This document shows positions 36,550 to 49,950 of a stretch of DNA of 64,000 nt, piece by piece. This DNA is from Oenanthe sinensis (lineage: Eukaryota; Streptophyta; Magnoliopsida; Apiales; Apiaceae), in contig CM053801.1 in assembly GCA_028671895.1 (NCBI GenBank), positions 10,577,375 through 10,641,374 on the forward strand, written 5' to 3'. Positions within the stretch are counted from its first letter, which is position 1. The number at the start of each line of letters is the position of its first letter. The notes beneath the pieces are model-generated. The model searched no databases, had not been told where the DNA came from, and worked only from the letters and a program-made list of their open reading frames with translations. The translations under genes and the position numbers were made by a program.

Positions 36550-37248
36550 CACAATCGATTCACTACTTAAAAAGTAGTTTTATTTTCATTTTTGGTTTTT
36601 TGATTTTTTTTGATTTTTTTGATTTTCCATAAATAACCATTACAACAGCAATGAGAGGCCAGTGAAAATAGGACAAGACATCCTATCAAAAACTGGGGCT
36701 TGAAACAAAAAAACAACCAAAAAAGGTTGTGATGGCAACAAGAAGACTAGCTGCCATCTCCAAAACCCCTGAGACTGAGCAACCCATGCTGTAGAAATGG
36801 CCAGAGCCAACAACAAAAAATACAAGAACAGGAACCCTACTTGACCAATTATGCGAGAACCCAGATCTGATCCCAGTCAAGCGTTGGACTAGTAAAAAAG
36901 AACATTAGGCTAGTACTGCATATACTTGAGGGCCACCAGTGGAGACCTCTAACCAGGACAGGGTGAAGATATTCGCAGAAAAACCATGGCCATGAAATGG
37001 GTCAGTCTCCTATGAAGGGGACCAAAGAAGTTGAGTTAGACATTCCTTTTGGCAAGGAAGCCTGCAAAAAATGATGAGAGAAAAACAATCTGCCATAGTC
37101 TCCTGTTAAACAACCGAGCCACTGAAATAAAAGGAATCACGCTGATGATATGCCGCATGTGTTACTGCTATCCCATTATTTATATTCGTACCAAGTCAAG
37201 TGCCTGTGCTATCCGCTCCCTTCTTACTCAACACCATTATCTGCATAT
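36550..37248 (-). promoter_or_regulatory. EBF 3' untranslated region with poly-U runs
   Basis: Downstream of the EBF stop codon the transcript would contain U6-U7 runs (complements of 36894-36899, 36719-36724 and 36707-36713) in a GGUU/UUUG context, and a likely AATAAA signal at 36583-36578. In Arabidopsis, poly-U elements in EBF1/EBF2 3' UTRs mediate EIN2-dependent translational repression. The 3' end is estimated from the signal, not observed. Confidence 0.55.
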
Positions 37249-39774
37249 TTAAATGGGCATAGATGTGTTGACTCCATAGAGAATATCACATCTCCACAAA
37301 TTTTCCAAAAGCAGCTCAATTGCGCTGCTGCTGATAAAATTGCAGTGTTGGATATTTAACCCTACAAGGGTCTTGCCTAGTTGTCCAAGGGAAAGCATAC
37401 TCTTGTTTGAAACATTAGAACAACCAGACAAAGAAAGAATTCGCAGATTATGTTGCACTCCGCGGGATAAAGCAGCAACTCCAGCATCACTAATAGAACA
37501 CTTTGAAACATCAAGATCACTGAGCAACGAGCAGTTGTCTGCAATGGCTGCCAAGCTTGCATCAGTAAGCTTCCTGCACCCCTCAAGATTAAGCACTTCA
37601 AGGGTTTCACCATGCAACCTAGCCAAGGCTGCAACCACTTTATCTGTCAAGTTGAGGCAGTTGCTCAAATTCATCTTGACAAGTCCATCCTCACAGCTCT
37701 CCAGCAGTGGGAGAAGGCCATCATCTGTTATCGCACAAAGCCCACTCAGGTCCAAATGATGAAGCTGAGGACACAACTTCCCCACGATAGCCAAGCTAGC
37801 ACTACCAAAACCCCAGCAATTCTGGATGATCAAGGATCGAAGAGACTCGCAAGGAGTAAGAGCAGGTGTTTCCAGAGTTAAATCCTTGATTCCCATGCAC
37901 TTCACAAAAGCTAGAGATTTTAACTTTGATATGCAGTTTGAAAGTGCCCCTAATATGCCAAACTGAGTGATCCTGTTGCACTCCTCCAAATGCAAACTCT
38001 TAAGAGACCCTGCAACTTTCACAAATGCCACCAACCCATTATCAGACACAAAGCAACACTTCTTAAGGGACATTTGCTTCAGATTTGGGCAACCCTTTCC
38101 AATTGCTTCAAGACTTACATCTGTCGTCCCTCGGCATGAAGTAATCAACAAGGATTCAAGAGACTGCAGACCCCTAGCACTACCCAATGCCCAGAAACCC
38201 TTTTGACTCACATTTTGAAGTCCGCTAAGAACAAGATTGGTAATGGCCTTTCCATAGTGCCCGATCACAGCAAGAGAGAAATCTGTAATATTCAAAGTCT
38301 GAAACCTGACCTTTGACAAAACAGCTGATGCTGGGGACAACAGACTAGCAACTCCCTGATCCCCAACAAGAGGGCAATTTTTAATAGTGATTGACTGCAG
38401 ATTAGGGCAGCACCGTCCAATAGCCTGAAGACTCTCATTCCCTATCTTCCGACATGATTCAATCGTTATTGCAGTCAAATTGGGACAATTTTCAGCAATT
38501 GCAACTAAACCCTTATTAGAAATTGAAGGGCATTCACTAAGATCAAGCTTCTCCAATAGGTGGCACTCTCTAGCAATTTTAAGTAAACTATCATCCCCCA
38601 TAAAAGGAACATTCCACAATGACAGAACCCTAAGAGAAGGGCACCCGTGGGCAATTGCTGAGAGACCTAGGTCAGTAACTCCACGAATAGAGTTGCTTCC
38701 CCGGATTGAAAGCTTGCCAAGTCCCCCACGAGTGGCTGTTCCAACTGCAATAGCAGCAAGTCTGAGATCTGTTGCCTTCTTTCCTTCTATGCACCTAGTA
38801 AGATAACCCTCATAATCATTCTCCTTAGTTTCATCGACGGTAGTCATCTTAATATCTTTCATAGACTTGCATACTTCTTGTCCTGCCTGAGTGCACTCGC
38901 TCCTGTAAATTTCAGTATTTCGTACATTGCTTAGGAGCATGAGCCAATGCTTTGAGACACAAGCAGCGGCACTCCTCTCTTGACCTCCTGGCAGGTGTCT
39001 GAAGATCTCGAACAGGCATTCATCAGGAAGAATTTCAATGGAAGGTTTCTTCTCCTCCTCAAACTGGCTTTCAAAAGCAAATGGGCAGCTAATGCGTGCC
39101 CTCTTCCGGGACGGACCGTAAACATCCAAATTAGAACCAACAGAGAAGAAAAGAGGTGAATCAGCAGAACATGCTGAGCCTGCAGAATAGAATTCATCAT
39201 CCCCTGAAAACCAATTATAAGAAACATCATCAGAAAACCAGTCCATACAATTTCACAAATACCAATCTAGGTTCAGTTAGAATCACAAACTAAAGAAAAA
39301 ACAATTTCTCCCAATTTCTCAAAAAATATAGGATACTGGATACATAATCCTAGAACTGACCTTAATTTCGGTTATAGATTTCTCTTAAAAATATTAAATT
39401 AATCATCAAAGTAACATAAAAAACCGTATAGAGTGAATGATTAAAATCAAAAGCCCATAAAGTTGGATCAAAGACCACATGTACTTGACTTGTCACAATT
39501 AAATTATTATCAATGCTTCTTTTTTCCTACACTATAATATAATTTCATAAAAATGTTTGATCTATCCCAGTATGAATTTAGAGATCATAATCATGATGCA
39601 GCAAAACAAGGCAATCAAATGTATCAAAAATCCCACAAAAACCCAGAACACAACAAGAATTAGCCATTCAAAGATCCAACAATCAATACATAAAAATATA
39701 ATTCACAAAAAAAGATACAATCTTTAAGTATATAAAGGCAAAAACATACCTCTGTAGTTGACAAGAGTAGGCAT
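37249..39774 (-). CDS. EBF1: EIN3-binding F-box protein (EBF1/EBF2 type)
   Basis: Exon 1 is 25 bp (39774-39750, MPTLVNYR plus one base), followed by a 546-bp intron and a single large exon 39203-37249; 659 residues. MPTLVNYRGDDEFYS is the usual EBF N-terminus; an ATG at 39246 in the same frame lies in the intron and reads through the TTTTCAG acceptor. An F-box spans about residues 64-106 (ILPDECLFEIFRHLPGGQER, CVSKHWLMLLS), followed by about 18 cysteine-containing leucine-rich repeats (C..L..L.L..C..I.D..L motifs) to the C-terminus. EBF proteins are SCF substrate receptors that bring EIN3/EIL factors to the proteasome and so dampen ethylene signalling; they act in the nucleus. No stop or frameshift seen. 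EBF1 versus EBF2 cannot be decided by eye. Confidence 0.95.
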
Positions 39775-40719
39775 AGCTGATTCTTGAAAGAAAACTCTGA
39801 ACTTTGAGCTAAAAAGATGATAAGATGAAACAAAACAAGAAACCCGAAGAAAAAGAAGACAATTAGATCCTGTGACAACACTGAATGCATCAGAAAAAAC
39901 CCCACCAAGAGTGCAGGTGAAAAAAGAGAGCAAATGAAACAGAGAAAGAAAGAAATGGTTGTGGTGTTTGTTAAGAGATGGTACATGACTTTGAACTAGT
40001 TATATAATGTACATATATTTACTGTAATAATACTATTTTATTCCGACAATATTTAGAGGGGATGAATCTGTACTGTAGAATAAGTATTTAAATAAATATA
40101 AATAAAGATGTGTGATGTAGATTGATGAGGTGTGAGAAGGGTTTGTACGTACATAGATACCGGTTACTTTTGCTTGTATGTATTGGGCAAGTATGTCCAT
40201 CCGCACTTTACATGCAAGTTCAATGAATCTATTGTTACCCGTTTAACAGGGTTTTTATTTGGCCCTACATTCTTTTTATTAGTCTTTTTGTGATTAATTT
40301 TACTTGATTGAAAATTAAAAATTATTTTTTTATAATTTTAAAAAATTGAAAAATATATTTTAAAATAAATTAGATATAATTTTCAGTGATATATTTTTTT
40401 TTTTTTTTAATTATATACTACATGTAATTTTCAATCAAACTTTAATCAATTTAATCATAAAAAAATCAAATAAGACAACGAATTTGAAACGAAGAAATTA
40501 TAATCTTTAAACTGGGGGTTTCGTTATTCGATCAACATCCATCTATTCTCTCCTTGTCACTCGCCTTTCGCCTTTTATACATTACGTTATGATAAATTGC
40601 TTGTTTATTTTGGGTGTTTGTATCATCTCATAGTTTCACGTTTCGGGTGGGTTGAAGTAAATTGTTTAAATAAATTCTAGTGTAAATATAAATTATAATT
40701 ACTAATTAAATTAAATATA

Positions 40720-40930
40720 CTCCCTCCTGTTTTAAATAATAACTTTTTGAATTGTTGGCGCATATTTATAGAAATAAAAAACACATTCATATATTTAATA
40801 ATACTTATAAATTTTTATATTAAATAAAATTTTAGAATTTAAATTTTTATTATAAAAATTAATATCAACTATAATTATGTATTTTTTAATTTCAAAAATT
40901 CAAAAAAATATTATTTAGAACTAGAGGGAA
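40720..40930. mobile_element. Stowaway-like MITE
   Basis: TA|CTCCCTCCTGTTTTAAATAA at the left and TTATTTAGAACTAGAGGGAA|TA at the right, 211 bp, inverted ends with TA duplications; upstream of the EBF gene by about 1 kb. Confidence 0.75.
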
Positions 40931-40934
40931 TAAT

Positions 40935-43900
40935 ATAATAATATGTTTTTTATCTTTAAAATTAATAATATTAATAATTAATAATTAATTTTTAATATAT
41001 TATTAATAGAATTTGAACTTTAAACTTTTAATAATATTTTAAAAATTACTGTAATAAAATATTATATAATATTAAATTTGTTCTCATAACAGTTCTCGGA
41101 CAATTAAAATTAACCATATTATCACATTAGTAAAATCATGTCATTTGAAAACTTATTTTAATATTTAATTTAAATTATTATTAATTTTAATATGTATGGA
41201 TTATTAGTTACATAAATCATGTAAATTTGTATTTTTCTATAAATTATTTCAAATATGCAATATACTTGGTATAATATAATATTATTGTATTTTGTTTATT
41301 TATACAAACAAATGACTTACATTCAACTTCTAAGTACTCCGTAATTTTTAGTTTTAATAAAATACAGTTCCACAAAACAATATACAATGTATGCATTAGC
41401 ATATTAATATATATTATATATTATATATTATATTAATGGTAACATTATTGATTTTGCTATACCACGACCTTGCAATTTTTTATGTTAATTTGAATGCTAA
41501 TTTTGTGTATGATTTATTATTTATTAAAATTAAGAAAAGATACAAAATAAGATTAAACACCAGTAACAAAATTTTCTAATGTTCAAAATAATAGTGGGAT
41601 CATTCGACTTAAATTATAAATTGAAAAAGAGTAAAATTCTCCTAAAATCACTAGTATTTTAAATATAAAAAAAATGACATTTTTATAATACTAAAATCTG
41701 TCTATTAATTTATAAAAATAAACTTAATATTATATTATAATAAATATTAATTTTAGATAACTACCTAAATATAAATTTAGAAACATTAAGTTCATTGCAA
41801 ATGTATTTATATATTTTAATTTATAAATTCTGTATAATGAGAGGAAAATACCTCCCTTAATTGAGGCCATTTTGGTAAAAATTAAAACAGCAATTGAACG
41901 TAATAAACGCGTTAACATGATCTGGTTGACTTTTCCTCGACCCAACAACAGTCAATGTGTGTGTTTTAACTTACAAGCCGGGAAGTTGAGGAAAATTGTG
42001 TTTTTTGACTCTGAAAAATGTAAGTAAACAGACGGAAAAGAACAGGTCAGAAACAAAGGGCAGGATATTTACATGATTACATCACATAACATGAACTTGG
42101 ACATAGAACAGACAAAGACATATATACAATCTTTTTCTATAAATGCATTGAACTTGAGATAGTTCAAGAACTTTCTTTATGTATTAGTCACGGTTAAACA
42201 ATACTATAAGATTCATTTGGAGTTCTGTCTAAAATCTTAAGGTGATAGAGAGGGGTCCAAATGGATCTTATACTATTTTTTAACAATTTAAAATCTTAAG
42301 ATGTTAGAGAGACACCCAAATGAATCTTATACTATTTTTTAATAATCTAAAACCTTAAAGATCTATTTTTTAACTGTCACACTCACACGTAACTTAAGTC
42401 CTCCGTATTCCGATTCCATGTTCTCTGTATTGACACTAATACGTATTAATTGATGTACAATTCTAATAATGTAGAGTTCTAACGTACAACACTGTAAGAT
42501 ATGAAAAGGAAGGTTAGGGTGGCTTTTTTCAGAAAATAATTTTCACATATAGGATGAGAAATTGAACCCATCAACTAACATTATTTGATTATTGATGCTT
42601 AATCACGAGACGGACTTTACATTAACTTCTTTGAAAGATAATTAAGATACATGGAATTAAGTTGATGAAATCCAATGAATCGGGAGGCGTGAACAAACAT
42701 AACACGCAGGTTTACCGTTAGAATCAATGGATCTGATCTAGTTGTTCCATTCCTTGCCAATATATCACAGTCACATGTATGCATGTATAATTATATACCC
42801 ATACCTCAAAAAGATCTCTTTGATTAATTCATCAAGGTCCAAGTTTCGTAATTTTTCTTTGTCTGTTGTTCGACTACCTCTACTTATGTACATTCCATGC
42901 ACATTGACACATACATCTTTCATGTCATTTTTTACTCTCTGTGCCCAAGCCAGGAGATACTAATCATGTACTATTAAAATGGAACAATGGCATATGTGCT
43001 CGCTCTTTCTATATATACAGTCATACAGACATGCACGACATGATAATTTTAGATTGTGTTAAAAATATAGCAGATGAGGAGTCTGTGTTTACATGTATGT
43101 TTTGGGCATGCGAGCTTTATGAATCCAGTTTGATTATAGACTAGCTAGTTCTTAATACTTCTTAGGTTATCTCGTTTTTATTCTATTTGGAAAATCATGT
43201 AGTTAATGGCATATTCGAGAATTATAAAATCTATCATTCAAAAGCAATGACATGTTTTCAAAAACAATTTAATTGGATTTAATTATGGTTGTCAAAAAAT
43301 TTAGCCAAGACGAGTCAAGTTTTGCCCCTTTTAGCAGACTTATTATCGAGCTCAGGCTCAACTCAGTTCTTCGAGTGTTGAGCAGCTTAACAAATACTGT
43401 AACAAGTAACAAGTGATATTAGAGTTAAAACTTAAGAAGTTAATTATGAGATTATTAATGGACTACAATTGTGATGAGTGTTCTGCATGAACTGTCATCG
43501 GAGATCTTATTGATAACTTCTGTTGAAAGCTTTCATAATATTGTGCCCTGTAAAATGAGCAGTCACATATGAATAACAACGATATAAAAGTCTAACGTAC
43601 GTTTATTATATAGATTATTAATTAATAATATTACAAGTGCACGTAGAGTCATGGGGTAAATAATGGCGAGGCCGGTAGTGGTGATCGAGATAAGGTAATG
43701 ATAAAGCAATGAATGCAGAGTGGAAGAGCACTTGTTCACTAAAGTCATGCATTCAGTGTTCCATTTGGCCACTTGGTTTCTGGCGATCCCATCCTCTTGC
43801 TGTAAAGAATTACACTACTCAATGTTCTGAACATCGACATTCTGACATATAGATACACACACTTATATATAAAGGCAGTAGGCTAGTAGCTAGCAGCAGC

Positions 43901-44314
43901 AGCCAGTAGTTTGTTTAATAATTCAAAGTGTGCATGACAGCGTGAGGAGGGAGATGAAGAAATGATAGGATCTATCTATACTCCGTAATTACATGGAAGA
44001 TACATTGCATGTATGCATCATGCGTGCTGGGCCTGCTGGCTAGCTGGTAGAATCGCAGGACTTTAATCGTTATATGTATGTATGCATCCAATGAGCTAGT
44101 GGATCGAGCATGCAACTATATCATAAAATATTAGTATTAGTAAAATGTATGTAGGTCGATCCTAACTAATCCTCTTTCCTCACTGTATCAATTCATTTTA
44201 ATTATCACAAAAATGGGTTGTCAACCAACCAAAACATCTGAGACACGGATGGCTAGAATCAATGGACCTCTCCCTCTGCATTATCTAATGACGCAACTTG
44301 ACTACTTGTCCATT
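40935..44314. other. Intergenic DNA upstream of the EBF gene to the hAT element
   Basis: No gene supported. Holds a TA-rich tract near 41400-41440 and a small foldback at about 42205-42360. Short open frames near 42742, 42941 and 43563 have no motifs. Confidence 0.5.
42205..42360. mobile_element. Foldback element with a repeated arm
   Basis: AAGATTCATTTGGAGTTCTG near 42207 is the inverted counterpart of AGAGACACCCAAATGAATCTT near 42309. A second forward arm, AGGGGTCCAAATGGATCTT, lies between them near 42252, so the element looks like a MITE with one arm duplicated in tandem. Confidence 0.45.
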
Positions 44315-44322
44315 ACTTGAAT

Positions 44323-45654
44323 TAGGGATGAGTACGGTTAACCGAAAACCGAAAAAACCGTCCGAACCGAACCGATTAAATCGAAAATTTAGGTTTTTTA
44401 ACGGTTTGGTTTGGTTATGGTTTTAAATTTTAAAAACCGAAAGTTTTGGTTTGGTTTTGGGTTGATCTAATTTTCCACCCGATACAACCGAACCGAACCG
44501 ATATATAATATATATAATATATAATATATATTTATAATAGTAATTATATATAATATAAAAAAATAATTTATAGTGTTACTGTATATACATACAGTGAGCA
44601 AGTATCTAATATCTTACTCTCTTACTGTTTTAAAAGTCCAGCCCAAATGAAGAGTAATAGTCCATACTCCAAATTATATACAGACATCTATTCTTTTAAT
44701 TTACCATAAATCCTAATCAATTTACCCTGATATCTTGAGCCGTAGAGAGAGACCTGAGACTTGAAAGATAGATACACTCATACACATTCAATTCCACTGA
44801 GTTAATATTCTTGTAAGTTTAACATTCTTGTTCTCTATTTTTGTATGTTACTGTCAACGATTCATTATTATTTTTTTGCTAAATATTTGATTCATTGTTA
44901 TTTAATGGAGTATGTTGTATGAATTAATTTCATTAGAACTTTTCTAAATTTGGTTTTTGTTTTAGGATTGAAACTTTGAAGCTTGAAAATATGGCATCGG
45001 TTGACAAAGATCTTACTGGAGAAGCATCAGTTGAAATTTTATCTGGTGTATCCCGTGATGCAATCGGTGAAGAGCATACAAAATAGTATCAACAATCTGA
45101 ATTAAAACCTCAAAGTACACAACCTGGAGGTGAAAGGTCAGATGTTTGGAAATTGTTTACAAAAGATCCTAATAATAAGAAAATGGCTGTTTGTAACTTC
45201 TGTAAAAAATAATACGTAGCTTCTCCAGAAAATGACACGAGTTCTCTATGGAATCATTCCAGAAAGTGTTTCAAGAACCCTAACAAAAAAACCAATAAAA
45301 ATCAGCCTATTCTTTCTTTTGAAAAAAAAAGGGAGGGGTAGTACTCTTAAGAGTCATACTTTTAATTATAACAAGTGTAGGGAAACTTTGACAGAAATGG
45401 TGATTTTAGATGAGCACCCATTTAGGATGACAGAAATTGTAATCTAATGTTCTATTAAATACGCTAGTTTATTTTGTTTTATTTTATAATTGAACTTTGT
45501 AATGGTTTTAAACCGAACCGAAACCGAACTTTGTAATTGTTTGGTCGAAATGTTTTTTGGTTTGATTATGGTTTGAAAATTTGAAAACCCGAAATTTATG
45601 GTTTGGGTGGTTTTTCCGTCCCAACCCGACCAATCCACCCGATACTCACCCCTA
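44323..45654 (+). mobile_element. hAT-superfamily DNA transposon, non-autonomous
   Basis: Terminal inverted repeats TAGGGATGAGTA..TACTCACCCCTA fit plant hAT elements. An exact 8-bp target duplication ACTTGAAT flanks it at 44315-44322 and 45655-45662. Subterminal regions are full of AACCGAACCG / CGGTTTGGTT type repeats on both sides. The 1,332-bp body encodes only a decayed BED-finger remnant and no catalytic core, so it cannot move by itself. Confidence 0.9.
44991..45446 (+). pseudogene. BED zinc-finger remnant of a hAT transposase
   Basis: From ATG at 44991 the frame reads MASVDKDLTGEASVEILSG, hits TAG at about 45087, continues SDVWKLFTKDPNNKKMAVCN, FCKK, TAA near 45211, then SLWNHSRKCFKNPNKK. 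C-x2-C and H-x3-C match the BED finger found at the N-terminus of plant hAT transposases. A frame change near 45330 precedes a last stretch RETLTEMVILDEHPFRMTE, and the transposase and dimerisation domains are missing. Confidence 0.8.
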
Positions 45655-46844
45655 ACTTGAATTAATGTTAAAATTTTATAATTTTAATAAATTTAAAATT
45701 ACATATTTAAAATAGATTAAATATTTTTTTTCTAATATTATAAAAAAATGGGTATGTATTAATTTATTATATTATTTGAGTTATTAAAAAAATATGTTTA
45801 ACTTAAATAATGTAGTAATCTATTAATATTATTTATATAAACTAAAATAAGTTAGATTATATTGTAATAGGAAAGAAAGTATTAATCATTATCCTGTTTA
45901 GATATTCAATATATATTATATTATTTAAATAAAATAGTTATTAATATAACATATTAATATGAATAATTCAATTCATTCGGTAATTCAAGTGAATATTAAT
46001 ACAAGTGTTAAACTATATTAATATATAAAAGATATTATCATTATAACTTAAAAAAATAACATATTTTTATTTTATAATTTTTTCAAAATAGTAAAATATG
46101 TAACTATTATATTTACAAGTGTAATATTAAGAAATAATTAGAATATAATATTCTATATTTTAACTATAAATGTTAATTAATGTAACAACTCAAAATGTAT
46201 AAAATAAATATAAAATTAAGAAAATATTGAAATAAAAATCAAGAACAAGTCATAGTGGTGTACATTGAATTGGGAAAAAACAAAATATTTTTAATTATAA
46301 AGAGTTATAGTAAGAAATGAATACTAAATTTTTATGAAAGAAAAGATCCATAAAGATCAAATCTAGACAATTAATAAAAAAATTAAAAGAAAAGAAAATA
46401 ACAAAATTACGATACATTTATTCACCAATTATATATATAAAAAGATAAAAGATTTCCTCAAATCTATAATTTAACTTGTACTCTCAAATTCTTTTACTGA
46501 ATGTATTAAAATTAAGGGGTTTTTTGAAAAATACAAAACCATTTTTTTTTGTAAAAATACATTTTTAAAATTTTTTTATTTTGCGAAAATACGATATTTA
46601 AAGTTTTTTTGTAAAAAATACGATTTTTCAATTAATGTAACTAAAATCAACTTCAAACGAAACTACCAGCAACTTCAATTTTTTTCAAAAAAAAATTGTA
46701 TTGAGTTGCATTTGAAGTTGATTCTAGTTTCATAAGTTGCAAAACCTATTTTTATAAAAAAATCAAAAGATAGTAAAATCATTAAAAAAAAATAAAAATA
46801 AGTAGTATTTTTAATAAATACCCTAAAATTAATACTAATGATTA

Positions 46845-47066
46845 CTCCCTCAGTCCCTATTTAGACGTCCATTTTATTTTTTATGGAGTCAAACTGACCG
46901 TAATTTAATAATAATATATAATTGAAAAAAAATTAAAATTTTATATTGTTAAAAAGTATATATAATCTATTTTAAAATATATTTTTAAATTTTTTAAAAT
47001 TATAAACAAATAATTTTTAAATTCCAATCTCAAAAGTCAAAATGAAAATATAAATAGGGACGGGAG
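46845..47066. mobile_element. Stowaway-like MITE
   Basis: TA|CTCCCTCAGTCCCTATTTAG and CTAAATAGGGACGGGAG-type inverted right end (ATAAATAGGGACGGGAG|TA), 222 bp. Confidence 0.85.
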
Positions 47067-47069
47067 TAA

Positions 47070-47990
47070 CCTACTGTACATAAATTTTATTAAAACAGAA
47101 AAGATGATGCATTAAATATACTACAATTATTAATGATTCGTCTATTTCAACTACTTTTCTTCTTAGAAATAAACACACTACCTAAAACTTTAATTCATCT
47201 TTTATTATCCATATCTTTTATATATATATTCCCTCCGATTGCAAATTGCACAACTTGTGCTGATAAATAAATAACTCTTATACGGCTATACTATAAAGTA
47301 CAAGCATCGCCTTTCCTCTTCAAACAAACGGAGGGCCTCCCTCCCTCGTTGTTTATTCGAAACCAGAAGTCTTTTAGCTAACAAACACTTTTTTAATGAA
47401 TATTCTTGTATCTATATAATATAAATATAGCAGAGACAAATGAAAGGAGTGAGGGAAACAATCCACTCTCATGTACATTTTTTATCCTAACACGCAAATC
47501 TATCGATTATATTCATTTTATTACATAATGTTTTTCAAGTTGTTAGATAAAATCAAGGGTGTACAATTGATATATATATATTAATCATGCCTACAGGCTA
47601 CTGTGCTTTTTATCCAAGATTAGGTGCAGTGCATCGACTTGAATTCAATAGCAACTAAACAACCATTCTGTTTTCTTTCTTCAAATGGGAATAAAATTAT
47701 GTTAAGCTCTGCAACCCATTATAATCTTAAGCCACTTGTGTCTTGTGAAGTTGTGATAAGGGGCGGAATTGGGGTCAGTAGTGGAATCAAGTCTGATCGT
47801 GTTCCAGTTTCGGTTGAAATTCGAAAATCAAATATCTACATATTGTCCATGACATGATTCTAAATATTAGTTTTAATTTTTTTTTACTCCTGTTTATAAT
47901 TTTTGTTATAGTTATGATAGACTCGTTTGTATTTCTAATTCGGTAATTGAATCTTTTCCTTTGGATTAATATATATTTAAATTATACTTC
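47070..47990. other. AT-rich spacer between MITEs
   Basis: No gene I can support. A 77-codon frame at 47624-47857 has no recognised motif and no exon partners. Confidence 0.45.
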
Positions 47991-47996
47991 TTCCGT

Positions 47997-48232
47997 GTCA
48001 AATTAAACGTCCTAATTTTTTTTAAAGTTTTTTTTACTATTTTCACGCAAATAAAAATATACTTGTATATATTATTTTCTCATTTTTTTCATTTTATATT
48101 AAAGTTAGAACATTTTACCTTTGTACAGAACGAAAAAAATGAGAAAATAATATTTATAAATATAGTTTTTATTTGTGTAGAAATACGGGAAAAAATTTTA
48201 AAAAATTAATACGTTTAGTTTGGGACTAGGAG
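47997..48232. mobile_element. Stowaway-like MITE
   Basis: TA|CTTCTTCCGTGTCAAATTAA and ACGTTTAGTTTGGGACTAGGAG|TA are inverted ends; inner arms also pair. 236 bp. Confidence 0.75.
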
Positions 48233-48900
48233 TATATCACTTATTAGGTAAACTAATCTATCAAACGTGTTATATTGGAGGTGGTAAAAGATGGGTTTAT
48301 ATAAAAATACTTTTATTCAGAAAAAATTATTAAAAAATATTAAATAAAACTCTTTTTTATTAAAATTTAGAATTACGTGCAACGTCCTATAAAAAAGAAT
48401 AGAAGGATAACTTAATCTCATTAAAATAATAGCCTTGAAATAAAGGAAAAAAATATTTTATCGAGAGCGAAAATACACCTTTTTCATTATATTGAAACCG
48501 AAAAAAGTATTATTTTAGTGAAATTATTATTTTATCGATTATTATTTAATTAACGTTTTACTTCTTTTTTTTTTTTTTTGACAAAATCTTGGTTCTACAC
48601 CTCTGCTTAATCGAGATTCAACTGTACATGTAATTGTGTATATTTAGTATTTACTTGGGACCTTGCTCCGCAGCTTATGAACAACTTGCAAAATATGATA
48701 AAATAAACACACTGTTAATTACCTGTCCTGTGAAAGGACTTGAACATTAGCTGTCCATAACCATAGTCTTGTTAGATCTCAATTTCAGTAGACCTATATT
48801 CAAGTACATTTCGTCGGTACGCATTAATCAAGATTACTCGCTACTCTCACGGTCACTTTTACTTGACCCTATGAAAAAGAAATCTATCCCTAAATATGTA

Positions 48901-49183
48901 CTCCCTCTGTCCCAACCAATTCTTTACACTTTCCTTTTTGGGACGTCCCGCCCAATTCTTTACATTACTAAAAATAGTAACTTTTAACAATAAAATACAT
49001 TATTACATCCACTATTTCACTCCACTTTTTCAACACTTTACACTATTACACCCACTACTTCATTTATTTTAACAATAAAATCACTATTACACCCACTACT
49101 TCATTTATTTTAACAATATTACTCCACTATCCTTGGTCTCCGTACCCGGACCAAATGTAAACATTTGGCCGGGACGGAGGGAG
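48901..49183. mobile_element. Stowaway-like MITE with internal 37-bp repeats
   Basis: TA|CTCCCTCTGTCCC and GGGACGGAGGGAG|TA are near-perfect inverted ends. The interior has two copies of a unit beginning CACTATTACACCCACTACTT (49041-49077 and 49082-49118). Confidence 0.85.
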
Positions 49184-49464
49184 TACATATTTTCCTATTT
49201 CACATGTTTTACTTTACAATTCATTTTTAAATTTATTTTATTATTCAAAACATTTATTATGAATAAACATAAAAACAACTCATGTAATTAAATACTTTCT
49301 TAATTTGTTTTTTTCATAAGAGTAAATTAAAAGGGGACGAGGGAATAAACTTTAGTATTGTATTAAAAATAGATTAAAGCTCCTTACACAATGGAAATTA
49401 ACTCAGAATAGGTCATATTCTACTCCTCTTCAACAACATCATAAGGGAGATGGAGTTTTTTTCT

Positions 49465-49950
49465 GGGTAAATCCCCAACCAAACACAGTTAAGGTTTCAG
49501 TTGATACTGCCATTTTTTGAAGACAGAAAAGAGATTGGTTTTGGCATAATTGCAAGAGATTCGGATGAAGCTTTCATTGAAGCAAAAGCAGTAGTCTATA
49601 TAGAATTGATAAATCCTGTATTAGCAGAAGCCATGGGAGTGGAAGAGGCATTGAGCTGGATGGAGCAAAAGCAATAGTCGAGTGTCACTTTGGAATCGGA
49701 TTGTCTTGTTGTGATTCAGGCAATCAGAAGTAATGCTCCGATGAGGTCTCGATATGGCGTAACTATTTTGGAATGCCGAAATATTATGCGTCGTCTAAAC
49801 AATGTGGAATTGTTATTTGTCAAATGGTCTGCAAATATGGTGGCCCATTAACTTGTTAGGGAATCATATTTATTATCAAGTCGTAGACTGAATAGGTAGT
49901 ATGTGCCTATTAGCGTTAAAGAATATATTGAGAAGGGTTTATTAAGTTAA
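49465..49950 (+). pseudogene. LINE-derived RNase H domain fossil
   Basis: Frames read VNPQPNTVKVSVDTAIF, then EIGFGIIARDSDEAFIEAKA, NPVLAEAMGVEEALSWM, SSVTLESDCLVVIQAIRSNA, CRNIMRRLNNVELLFVKWS and ISVKEYIEKGLLS, ending at TAA. This is the RVT_3-type RNase H domain typical of the 3' end of plant LINEs; the Asp of SVDTA, a Glu in AEAMGVEEA and the Asp of ESDC match catalytic positions. It is dead: an extra T in the run before GAAGAC shifts the frame, and at least three in-frame stops follow (CAATAG, CATTAA, AGGTAG). An A-rich tail follows at about 49965-49990. Confidence 0.85.

Noticed and set aside
37340..38806. Several plus-strand frames of 80-140 codons across the EBF gene
   Set aside because: They are antisense shadows of the leucine-rich repeat exon, whose regular codon pattern keeps other frames open.
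39204..39246. In-frame ATG at 39246 as the EBF start
   Set aside because: It translates intron sequence into the TTTTCAG acceptor; the 25-bp exon at 39774-39750 restores the family N-terminus.
43563..43800. Possible microRNA-like inverted pairing near a minus-strand 69-codon frame
   Set aside because: I could not form a convincing 20-bp duplex or match a known miRNA, and the frame has no family signature.
47624..47857. 77-codon plus-strand frame
   Set aside because: No motif, no neighbouring exon, and it lies between MITEs; no positive evidence of coding.
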